From assembly GCA_036518955.1 (NCBI GenBank), contig DATDMG010000473.1, positions 1 to 32,430 on the forward strand: DNA of 32,430 bases, read 5' to 3'. This DNA is from DATDMG01 sp036518955 (lineage in GTDB: Bacteria; Actinomycetota; Actinomycetes; Actinomycetales; Kineosporiaceae). Position numbers and translations under genes: made by a program. Shown in pieces: positions 15,564 through 22,525 of the stretch (position 1 is the stretch's first letter; every line of letters starts with the position of its first letter). Under the pieces are notes generated by a model, which had not been told where the DNA came from, did not search any database, and saw only the letters and a program-made list of their open reading frames with translations.

Positions 15564-15597
15564 GCAAGGAATGGCACTGCGACCGGGAGGCCGCGCG

Positions 15598-16050
15598 ATG
15601 GCCACGATGGTCGACCTTCTCCAGCTCCGGGAATGGAGCGAACGCCTCTGCCGATTGCCCGCGACCGAACCGCTCGAAGTGGTGACCGCGCTGCGGGTCG
15701 GCGCGGCACCGGCCGCCCACGTCAGGGGCGTCGGGCGGATCCAGCCACCGCCGGCGGGGACGACGCGCTGCGAGTTGGCGCTCACCGAAGGGCAGTTCCA
15801 GTCGCTGAGCATGACGTTCACGAGGCCGACGATCCATCGGGCGACTCTCGAGGACGCCATGGGCCCCGGCTTGCCGCTGCGGCGGCTGGGGTTCGGCCGC
15901 CCGCACCGCATCGCCTACCGGGTCGTGGTGCCCGATGCACCGTTCAGCTGTGACGTCGTCGCCACGTTCGCCGAGCCCCCGGACCAACAGAGCCTTGTCA
16001 CGGCGGTCACGTTGCGCCGCCATCGGGGGGTGTCGAGCCCACGCCCGTGA
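15598..16050 (+). CDS. Uncharacterised 150-aa protein
   Basis: No domain is recognised. The protein is soluble and looks alpha/beta, beginning with a helix (MVDLLQLREWSERLCRLPAT). Mid-protein it has repeated beta-like stretches: CELALTEGQFQSLSMTF, HRIAYRVVVPDAPFSCDVVATF. The ATG at 15598 is chosen for GGGAGG at 15585-15590. The ATG at 15571 would add nine residues and fits a leaderless start. The gene is divergent from rnhA. Its TGA is followed by 56 in-frame sense codons before the next stop, in a section that carries 15-bp repeats. Confidence 0.7.
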   Translation: MATMVDLLQLREWSERLCRLPATEPLEVVTALRVGAAPAAHVRGVGRIQPPPAGTTRCELALTEGQFQSLSMTFTRPTIHRATLEDAMGPGLPLRRLGFGRPHRIAYRVVVPDAPFSCDVVATFAEPPDQQSLVTAVTLRRHRGVSSPRP

Positions 16051-16146
16051 CCCGCAGCCGCCTGGGCGCCCCCGGGGACACGCGCCGGGGTGGGCAAGGA
16101 CGTGGTACGTGAGCGCGACGGCAACCATGCGCAGCCTCCGGTAGCG

Positions 16147-16206
16147 GACGAAACGGTGCCGGACCAATCGGTGCCGGACGAATCCTTGGTGGACGAAGGG
16201 GTGTGG
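16147..16206 (+). repeat. 15-bp degenerate tandem repeat, four copies
   Basis: Four imperfect units start with GACGAA or GACCAA at 16147, 16162, 16177 and 16192. In one frame they read DETVP, DQSVP, DESLV, DEGVW and end at a TGA (16219-16221). They may be the end of a 43-codon small gene from a GTG at 16090, which has only a weak ribosome binding site, or iteron-like sites in front of the marR promoter. Confidence 0.7.
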
Positions 16207-16244
16207 TGGACGGGAAGGTGATCCCGTAGGATCAGTAATCTATC

Positions 16245-16279
16245 GGCAATGCCAACGTTGGCGTTGCCCACTCTAGAGT
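16245..16279. promoter_or_regulatory. Palindromic operators of the marR promoter region
   Basis: A 24-bp palindrome with one mismatched pair covers 16245-16268, centred on the perfect 12-mer GCCAACGTTGGC (16251-16262). Two bp later ACTCTAGAGT (16270-16279) is a perfect 10-bp palindrome. Both lie between a TAATCT -10-like box (16236-16241) and the marR start. MarR proteins typically bind such palindromes and repress their own promoter. Confidence 0.75.
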
Positions 16280-16311
16280 TGGCCTCTCCCATGGTCAAGA
16301 GGACAGGTGCG

Positions 16312-16761
16312 ATGGATTCGCGGTTGGCGCCGACCCGGTTGCGCTCACTGCCCAGCTGGCTGCTCAACGAGAGTTCGCTCACCGCCAGGAGCCTCGTCAC
16401 CGAGCGCCTGGCCACGCTCGCCGAGCACCGGTACCACTTCGCGCTGCTCGCAGCGCTCGACGAATTCGGGCCGCTCAGCCAGGCCGAGCTCGGTCGCCGG
16501 TGCGGGCTGGACCGGAGCGACGTCACCCCGGCGGTCGGTGAGCTGCAGGACCGCGGAATGCTCGACCGGCAGACCGATCCGGGCGACCGGCGACGCAACG
16601 TGGTCCGGATCACCGAGGCCGGGCGGAACCACCTGCACGACCTCGACCAGCTGATCGCCACCGCGCAGGAGGATCTGCTCGCTCCGCTCTCCCCGGTCGA
16701 GCGGCAACTCCTCGTCGAACTGCTGCGCAAGCTGACGGATCGTCACCCGGGCTCGGCATGA
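16312..16761 (+). CDS. MarR-family transcriptional regulator
   Basis: This 149-aa winged-helix regulator has the MarR layout. The recognition helix region is LSQAELGRRCGLDRSDVTPAVGEL (about 55-78), the wing is DPGDRRRNVVRITEAG (about 89-104), and the C-terminal helix mediates dimerisation. MarR proteins usually sense small, often aromatic, ligands. The start at 16312 is chosen for AAGAGGACAGG at 16298-16307; ATGs at 16249 and 16291 are in frame but would begin in or next to the operator. It lies 118 bp before the molybdenum hydroxylase operon on the same strand and is its most likely regulator. Confidence 0.92.
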   Translation: MDSRLAPTRLRSLPSWLLNESSLTARSLVTERLATLAEHRYHFALLAALDEFGPLSQAELGRRCGLDRSDVTPAVGELQDRGMLDRQTDPGDRRRNVVRITEAGRNHLHDLDQLIATAQEDLLAPLSPVERQLLVELLRKLTDRHPGSA

Positions 16762-16879
16762 TCAGCGGTGGCCGCCCTGCTCCCGGCCGTGCCTTCCGGT
16801 GTGTCGGACCCGGCTGGCAGTGTTCCTTCCGACGCCTTCCAGACCGCGGGCACCCGCGCCGAGCCGAGGTGGCAGAAGA

Positions 16880-19237
16880 GTGAGTCGACACGCAGCACCG
16901 ACCGTCCCGCCGGGACCGTTCATCCGGCCCGACGGCCGGGAGAAGGTGACGGGGCTCGGCCGGTACGCCGCAGATCTCACCGCGACCGGGCAGCTGCACG
17001 CGGCGTTCCGTTACGCCGATCATCCGCACGCCCGGATTCTCGAGATCGACACGGCCGTGGCCCGGGCCATGCCCGGGGTGCACGCCGTCCTCACCCACGC
17101 CGACGTGCCCGACGTGCGCTACGGCGGGCTGGCCCAGGATCGGCGACTCTTCGCCAAGGAGAAGGTGCGCTGGGAGGGCGACGTGGTGGCGGCCGTTGCC
17201 GCGCGCACCCCCGAACAGGCGCGGCAGGCCGCGGCGGCGATCGAGGTTCGGTACGAGGTGCTCGAACCGCGCTCGGACTACGTCGCCAACCTGCTCCCGG
17301 GCACCCCGCTCGTGCACGAGGACTGGGCGTCCTACGAGGCGGACGCGAACCTCGGCCGTCACGGCAACGTGCTCGGTCGCTCGACCGTCGTGAAGGGCGA
17401 CGCCGACTCCGCGATGGCCACGGCCGACGTCGTGATCCGCGGCCGGTACGTCGCCGAGGCCTGCCAGGGCGCCCCGATCGAACCTCGGGCCATCCTCGCC
17501 GAGTGGGCCGGCGACGGCGTGACGATCTGGAGCTCCACCCAGGTGCCCTTCGCCGCCCGCTCCGGGGTGGCGCGCGCCCTGGAGCTGCCGGAGTCCCGGG
17601 TCCGCGTCGTCGTGCCTCTGCTCGGCGGGGGATTCGGCAGCAAGTGCGACTTCCACTTCGAGGCGCACGTGGCCGCCCTTGCCCGGGCCACCCGTCGGCC
17701 GGTCAAGCTGGTGTTCTCGCGCCGGGAGGAGTTCATCGCCCCCGACCACCGCCGCGAAGGCATGCTGATCGAGCTGGAGACGGGAGCGACCCGCGACGGT
17801 CGGCTGGTCGCCCGCCGGGCGCGGCTCGTGCTCGACGGGGGCGCCTACTGCGGAGAAGGTGGGTTCTTCGCCCAGATGGCGGCGATGCATGCGTGCGGGC
17901 CGTACGTCATCGAGAACGTCTCGGTCGAGGCCCTGCTGGTGTACTCCACGAACCAACCGTCGAGCTCGATCCGCGCACCGACGGCTCCCCAGACCTGCTG
18001 GGCCCTCGAGCAGCACCTCGACGAGGTGGCGGCGGCGCTCGCCCTCGACCCGGCCGAGTTGCGCCGCCGAACGCTGATCGAGAACGGCTCCGTCGGCCCC
18101 ACCGGTCAGGTCTACGAGGCGATCGGGGCCAAGCAGACGCTCGACGCCGCGCTGGAGATGATCGGGTACGGCAAGGAGCTGCCCGACGACGAGGCGATCG
18201 GGATCGCCTGCGGCTGGTGGCCGTCGTTCGCCAGCCCGTCCGGTGCCTACGTCAAGCTCAACGGCGACGGCACCGCGACGATCGTCACCGGCGCGCTGGA
18301 GTCCGGGACCGGCGCGGTGATGGCCCTGCCCCTGCTGGCCGCCGAGGTGCTGGGGATGCGCCCGGAGGACTTCTCCGTCCGCGCCCAGGACACCGAGACC
18401 GGCCCGTGGGACCTCGGCTCGACGGGCTCGCAGACCACGTTCAACAACGGGCGAGCGGTGATCGCCGCGGCCACCGAGGTGCGCGGACAGCTCCTCGATC
18501 TGGCCGCCGACCAGCTGGAGGTCGACCGCGCGGACCTGGAGCTGGTCGACGGTGTCGTCCGTGTGGTGGGCGCCCCGGGCACGCAGGTGACCATCGCCGA
18601 GCTCGCCGGCATCGGGAAGGTGTTGATCGGCAAGGGCTCCGGCCGGCCGCCCGAGTCCCCGCCGGTCGACGCCTCAGCCTGCGTGGGTCGGCTCGGGATG
18701 GAGTCGTTCCTGGCCCCGCAGCTGATCACTCACGCCGCCCACGTCAAGGTCGACCGCGACACCGGCGTGGTCCGTGTCCTGCGGTTCGCGGCGGCTCACG
18801 ACTCCGGTCGGATCATCAACCGGATCGGCGCCGATGGCCAGGTCTACGGCGGCGTCCTGATGGGCATCGGGCAGGCGCTCTCGGAGGCGACGTGGTTCGA
18901 CCCGACCGGGCGCCAGCGCAACCCAGGTCTGCTCGACTACAAGCTGCAGACCGCCTCCGACGCCCCGCCCATCGACGTCCGCTGGATCGAGATCGACACT
19001 CCCGGCGCCGGCCCCAAGGGCTCCAAGGGCGTCGGGGAGCCGCCGAGCGTGCCGACGCCCGGCGCCGTCGGCAACGCGATCGCGCGCGTGATCGGGCGCC
19101 ACGTGGCCCTGCTCCCGATGACGCCCGAGCGGGTGTGGGAAGCGGCGCAGGCCGACGGCCGGCCCCCCGACGGCCGGCCCCCCGACGGCCACGGCCAGGC
19201 CGACGGTGACGCCACGACCGGCCAGGCCGTCCGATGA
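16880..19237 (+). CDS. Xanthine-dehydrogenase-family molybdenum hydroxylase, large subunit
   Basis: This 785-aa subunit binds the molybdopterin-cytosine-dinucleotide cofactor and hydroxylates its substrate with water-derived oxygen. GGGFGSK (249-255) is the cofactor loop, and the general base is E720 in KGVGEPPSVPTPGA. The block usually reading FRGFGGPQ is IRAPTAPQ here; its arginine is kept. The AYRCSFR loop of form I CO dehydrogenase is absent, so it is not a true CoxL. The substrate (purine, aldehyde, N-heterocycle) is not readable. The C-terminus ends in a Gly/Pro/Asp repeat (DGRPP twice). The GTG at 16880 matches the domain start (GPFIRPDGREKVTG). It overlaps the FAD-subunit ATG by 4 bp. 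Confidence 0.92.
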   Translation: MSRHAAPTVPPGPFIRPDGREKVTGLGRYAADLTATGQLHAAFRYADHPHARILEIDTAVARAMPGVHAVLTHADVPDVRYGGLAQDRRLFAKEKVRWEGDVVAAVAARTPEQARQAAAAIEVRYEVLEPRSDYVANLLPGTPLVHEDWASYEADANLGRHGNVLGRSTVVKGDADSAMATADVVIRGRYVAEACQGAPIEPRAILAEWAGDGVTIWSSTQVPFAARSGVARALELPESRVRVVVPLLGGGFGSKCDFHFEAHVAALARATRRPVKLVFSRREEFIAPDHRREGMLIELETGATRDGRLVARRARLVLDGGAYCGEGGFFAQMAAMHACGPYVIENVSVEALLVYSTNQPSSSIRAPTAPQTCWALEQHLDEVAAALALDPAELRRRTLIENGSVGPTGQVYEAIGAKQTLDAALEMIGYGKELPDDEAIGIACGWWPSFASPSGAYVKLNGDGTATIVTGALESGTGAVMALPLLAAEVLGMRPEDFSVRAQDTETGPWDLGSTGSQTTFNNGRAVIAAATEVRGQLLDLAADQLEVDRADLELVDGVVRVVGAPGTQVTIAELAGIGKVLIGKGSGRPPESPPVDASACVGRLGMESFLAPQLITHAAHVKVDRDTGVVRVLRFAAAHDSGRIINRIGADGQVYGGVLMGIGQALSEATWFDPTGRQRNPGLLDYKLQTASDAPPIDVRWIEIDTPGAGPKGSKGVGEPPSVPTPGAVGNAIARVIGRHVALLPMTPERVWEAAQADGRPPDGRPPDGHGQADGDATTGQAVR

Positions 19238-20169
19238 CCGCGAGGTACCTGGCGGCGACCACCGTCGAGGAGGCGGTGGCGGCGATGGCGGCCGGAGCAC
19301 GTCCGGTGGCCGGCGGGACGGACCTGGTGGTGAGGGCCCGCCAGGGCAGCGCCGGGTTGCCGCCCGCGTTGGTCGGGATCCACCGCCTGCCCGAGCTGTC
19401 CTCGATCGATGGACCGGACGCACGCGGCCTGCGGATAGGTGCTGGGGTCAACCACGAAACGATCATGAGTCATCCTGCCGTGCTCACGGCCTACACCGGC
19501 CTCGCCGATGCCTGTGCGATCGTCGGATCTCACGCCACCCGGGTCAACGGAACCCTCGGCGGCAACGTCATGAACGCCTCCCCCGCGATGGACACGGGTG
19601 CGCCCCTGGTGTGCCATGGCGCGCTCGCCGTGCTGCACGGGCCCCGGGAGGTCCGCCGGATCCGCCTCGACGAACTGTGGACGGCGCCCGGACAGTCGTC
19701 GGCGAGCCCCGACGAACTGCTTGTCTCCATCGAGCTGCCGCCCCCGCCGGGCGAGGGGGGCCTGGTGACCGCCAGCGCCTACGTCCGGTTGCAGTACCGG
19801 CGACAGATGGAGATCGCGATCGTGGGCGCCGCGGCGACCGTGGGCGTGGCGCAGGGCGAGATCCAGCAGGCCCGGATCGCGATCACTGCGCTCGCTCCGA
19901 CGATCCGCCGGGTGCCGATGTCCGAGGAGGCGCTCACCGGGGCGGTGGTGGGCGCAGACGGTCGTGATCCCCGAGGGGCTGCCGACATCGAGACCGCCGC
20001 CCGGCTGGCCGCCCGCGCGGCCCGGCCCGTCTCGGACGTCCGGGCGTCCGCCGAGTACCGCCGGGCGATGGCGATCGTGGTCACCCGGCGAGCAGTGATC
20101 ACCGCCGTCCTCCGCGCGACCGGCGGCCGCGTCCCGGTCCCTGCCAGCGACACCACCTTCGGGAGCTGA
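19234..20169 (+). CDS. Molybdenum hydroxylase, FAD-binding medium subunit
   Basis: This 311-aa flavoprotein subunit passes electrons from the iron-sulfur clusters to the final acceptor. FAD-binding motifs are AGGTD (26-30) and TLGGNVMNASPAMD (107-120), followed by the CO-dehydrogenase flavoprotein C-terminal domain (YRRAMAIVVTRRAV). The ATG overlaps the stop of the large-subunit gene (ATGA) with no ribosome binding site, so it is translationally coupled. The small-subunit gene starts 2 bp after its stop. Confidence 0.94.
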   Translation: MTARYLAATTVEEAVAAMAAGARPVAGGTDLVVRARQGSAGLPPALVGIHRLPELSSIDGPDARGLRIGAGVNHETIMSHPAVLTAYTGLADACAIVGSHATRVNGTLGGNVMNASPAMDTGAPLVCHGALAVLHGPREVRRIRLDELWTAPGQSSASPDELLVSIELPPPPGEGGLVTASAYVRLQYRRQMEIAIVGAAATVGVAQGEIQQARIAITALAPTIRRVPMSEEALTGAVVGADGRDPRGAADIETAARLAARAARPVSDVRASAEYRRAMAIVVTRRAVITAVLRATGGRVPVPASDTTFGS

Positions 20170-20171
20170 CC

Positions 20172-20654
20172 GTGCGCCACCCCATCACACTGACGATCAA
20201 CGGGCAGGTCTACCCGCTCGAGGTCGATCCTCACCGGAGCCTGCTCCACGCCGTCCGCGACGACGCCGGGCTGACCGGCACCAAGGAGGGCTGCGACGAC
20301 TCCGAATGCGGTGCGTGCATGGTGCTCGTCGACGGACGACCGACGAATTCCTGCTCCTACCTGGCCGTCCAGGCCGACGGGACGTCGATCACGACCGTCG
20401 AGGGGCTCGCCGACGACGCCGGCCTGAGCGCACTGCAGCAAGCATTTCTGGATCACGGGGGTGTCCAGTGCGGCTTCTGCACCCCGGGCATGCTGGTGTC
20501 GGCGACGGCGCTGCTTCGCCGGTCGCCCCACCCCACGACGGACGAGATCCGGGTAGCACTGAGCGGCAATCTGTGCCGATGCACCGGGTACGACGGCATC
20601 GTCAAGGCGGTGGCCGCCGTCGCCGGGGAGGCTGCGGCGACGGCGGAGACCTGA
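20172..20654 (+). CDS. Molybdenum hydroxylase, 2Fe-2S small subunit
   Basis: This 160-aa iron-sulfur subunit has a plant-ferredoxin-type cluster site, C41, C46, C49 and C61 (GCDDSECGAC). The second helical cluster site is C100, C103, C135 and C137 (CGFCTPGM and CRCTGY). GGGAG at 20161-20165 precedes the GTG. The gene order large-FAD-small differs from the medium-small-large order of cox operons. No cofactor-sulfuration gene (xdhC/coxF type) is adjacent. Confidence 0.96.
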   Translation: MRHPITLTINGQVYPLEVDPHRSLLHAVRDDAGLTGTKEGCDDSECGACMVLVDGRPTNSCSYLAVQADGTSITTVEGLADDAGLSALQQAFLDHGGVQCGFCTPGMLVSATALLRRSPHPTTDEIRVALSGNLCRCTGYDGIVKAVAAVAGEAAATAET

Positions 20655-20672
20655 CCGGGGCGTCGGTCACGG

Positions 20673-20704
20673 CGCCGGGCGCGCGAGGTCGAGAGCGCCC
20701 GGCG
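20673..20704 (+). terminator. 10-bp perfect hairpin at the end of the hydroxylase operon
   Basis: CGCCGGGCGC (20673-20682) pairs with GCGCCCGGCG (20695-20704) around a 12-nt loop, 18 bp after the small-subunit stop. A third copy of the right arm core follows at about 20711. It may terminate the operon or attenuate read-through into the VOC gene. Confidence 0.7.
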
Positions 20705-20745
20705 AGAACGCGCCCGGCGAACGTGCCAGGGAGGAGGACGTGCTC

Positions 20746-21192
20746 GTGGGCGAGGCAGGCTCACCGCTCCCCGGGATGCTGCATCACGTGGAGCTCTGGG
20801 TCCCCGATCTGCCACGAAGCGTGGCCGAGTGGGGCTGGCTGCTCGGCGAGCTCGGCCACACCGAGCACCAGCGCTGGTCGACCGGCCGCAGCTGGCGGCT
20901 CGGTCCGACGTATCTCGTCGTCGAGCAGTCCCCCGACCAGGACGGTCACCGGCATCAGCGCCGCCGGCCGGGCCTGAACCATCTCGCCTTCCATGCGGGC
21001 GACCCGGCGCGGGTCGACTCCCTCGTCGCGGTGGCCCCGGAGCACGGCTGGCGGCTGCTCTTCGCCGACCGCCACCCCCACGCGGGCGGACCCGAGCACT
21101 ACGCCGGCTATCTGGAGAACACCGACGGTTACGAGGTCGAGTTGGTCGCCTGCCCGACCGGGACCGCGCCGCCGCCCGCCGCCGACCGGTAG
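20746..21192 (+). CDS. VOC (glyoxalase/dioxygenase superfamily) protein
   Basis: The vicinal-oxygen-chelate fold is clear: HHVELWVPDLPRSVAEWGWLLGELG at the start, LGPTYLVVEQSP, GLNHLAFHAGDP in the middle, and the terminal ENTDGYEVELV glutamate. It is likely a small metal-binding protein of about 148 aa. Members act as glyoxalase, dioxygenase, antibiotic-binding or unknown proteins. The GTG at 20746 is preferred because GAGGAGG (20731-20737) has correct spacing; a GTG at 20740 is too close. It lies downstream of the hydroxylase hairpin. It overlaps the convergent oxidoreductase gene by 64 bp. Confidence 0.85.
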   Translation: MGEAGSPLPGMLHHVELWVPDLPRSVAEWGWLLGELGHTEHQRWSTGRSWRLGPTYLVVEQSPDQDGHRHQRRRPGLNHLAFHAGDPARVDSLVAVAPEHGWRLLFADRHPHAGGPEHYAGYLENTDGYEVELVACPTGTAPPPAADR

Positions 21193-22127
21193 AGCGCCTC
21201 GATCGTGCGCGCCTGACCCACGGCGTCCGCCTCCCCGAGCAGGGTGTTCGGCAGGCCGCGCACAGCAGCCCCGAACTCCTCCAGTTCCAGCTGGTAGGAG
21301 TTCGCCGATTCGACCGGCACCGGCACCCGGACGCCGTCCGGCCCGGTCAGTTCCAGTCCGGGGGCCAGCCCGTGCCAGGGATCGTTGACGCGCAGCACCC
21401 CGGTCGTGCCGACAACCTCGAGCAGGCTCCGGTTCGGCACCCGGAACGCCGAGTCGAGATGGGCCAGGACGCCGTCCGGGAAACTCAACGTCGCCACCAG
21501 GCCGAGGTCCACACCGGTCGGCCCGGTGAGGGCCTGCGCCGTCACCTGGTCAGGCTCCCCCGCGAGCAGCCGGGAGGCACTCACGCAGTAGCAGCCGACG
21601 TCCATCAGCGAGCCCCCGTCCAGCACCGCCGAGGCCCGGATGTCGTCGGCGTCGGGCATCGGGTGGCTGAACGAGGCGTTGACCAGCCGCAGCTCGCCGA
21701 TCGAGCCGTCGACGACCAGGTCCGCCAGCCGCCGGATCTGCGGGCTGTACCGGAACATGAAGGCCTCGCTGAGTACCAGCCCTCGGCTCCTCGCCGACCG
21801 GAAGGCCTCGACGACCTCCTCCGGACGGCGGCTGTACGGCTTCTCGCACAGCACGTGCTTGCCGGCGGCCAGGGCGGCGACCGTCCACTCGTGGTGCAGC
21901 GCGTTCGGCAGCGGGAGGTAGACCGCCTCGACGTCCGGATCCGCCAGCAGAGCCTGGTACCCGGCATGCCAGCGGGGGATCCCGTGCTCCGCGGCACAGG
22001 CGGCCGCCCGTGCGCCGTCCCGGCTCGCCACCGCCACGACCTCGACGTCATCGGAGCGGCGCGCCCCCGCCAGAACCTTGCGGACGATCCCCGCCGTGGA
22101 CAGGACCCCCCAGCGCACCGGCTCCAT
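21129..22127 (-). CDS. Gfo/Idh/MocA-family oxidoreductase
   Basis: This 332-aa NAD(P)-dependent enzyme has an N-terminal Rossmann fold (RWGVLSTAGIVRKVL) and the diagnostic CEKP motif (94-97). The C-terminal substrate domain has SEAFMFRYSPQ, DVGCYCV and a glycine-rich beta sheet. The family acts on sugars, inositols, and dihydrodiols; the wording resembles the dihydrodiol/glucose-fructose type. The ATG at 22127 is preceded on its strand by GAGGGGTGG; longer readings are rejected because they run through GC-rich intergenic DNA. The 3' end overlaps the VOC gene in antisense. Confidence 0.9.
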   Translation of the reverse strand: MEPVRWGVLSTAGIVRKVLAGARRSDDVEVVAVASRDGARAAACAAEHGIPRWHAGYQALLADPDVEAVYLPLPNALHHEWTVAALAAGKHVLCEKPYSRRPEEVVEAFRSARSRGLVLSEAFMFRYSPQIRRLADLVVDGSIGELRLVNASFSHPMPDADDIRASAVLDGGSLMDVGCYCVSASRLLAGEPDQVTAQALTGPTGVDLGLVATLSFPDGVLAHLDSAFRVPNRSLLEVVGTTGVLRVNDPWHGLAPGLELTGPDGVRVPVPVESANSYQLELEEFGAAVRGLPNTLLGEADAVGQARTIEALYRSAAGGGAVPVGQATNSTS

Positions 22128-22525
22128 CACGATCCACCCCTCACTGTCGGCGCCGCTCGGGCCGCCCCCCGGCGGGGTGCGTCCGCGGGTGCGCCCCCTC
22201 GGCGGACATCCCGCGCCGCGGCCGCCCGCGCACGGCCGCGGGCGGCATCGTACGACGCGCGCCGCGCCTCGACCGTCCGGCGACACGCTGCTGCCACCCG
22301 CTCGGAGAGCGGTCCCGGCCGATCAAGGACACCGGTCGTCCGCTCGTTCCCCGGGGGCTGCCTGTGCATCGGTGCGGAGGTGCTCGTCGTCCGGCACGTC
22401 GCGACGTCATCGAGCCGGCCTGGCTGCACCGACGTCCCCCGATGACAAGCCCACCACTGAACACTCTTTGTAGTCAGTTGATAACGTAGTGCAAACACAT
22501 TGACGGGTGAGGGGAAGGCTCCGCG
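22128..22525. other. 398-bp intergenic region with nested hairpins and an AT-rich patch
   Basis: No gene is seen. Two overlapping perfect stems exclude each other: CCGCGGCCG (22216-22224) with CGGCCGCGG (22233-22241), and GCCGCCCGCG (22221-22230) with CGCGGGCGGC (22238-22247). At 22461-22500 the DNA turns unusually AT-rich (TTGTAG, TTGATA, TAACGT elements), which is the likely promoter area of the second kinase gene, though no -35/-10 pair with standard spacing can be fixed. Confidence 0.6.

Noticed and set aside
16768..19209. Plus-strand Arg-rich frame inside the hydroxylase large-subunit gene
   Set aside because: It is a frame-shifted shadow of the real subunit, whose cofactor motifs lie in the other frame.
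16880..20654. Aerobic CO dehydrogenase (cox) operon
   Set aside because: The large subunit lacks the AYRCSFR active-site loop and the gene order is different.
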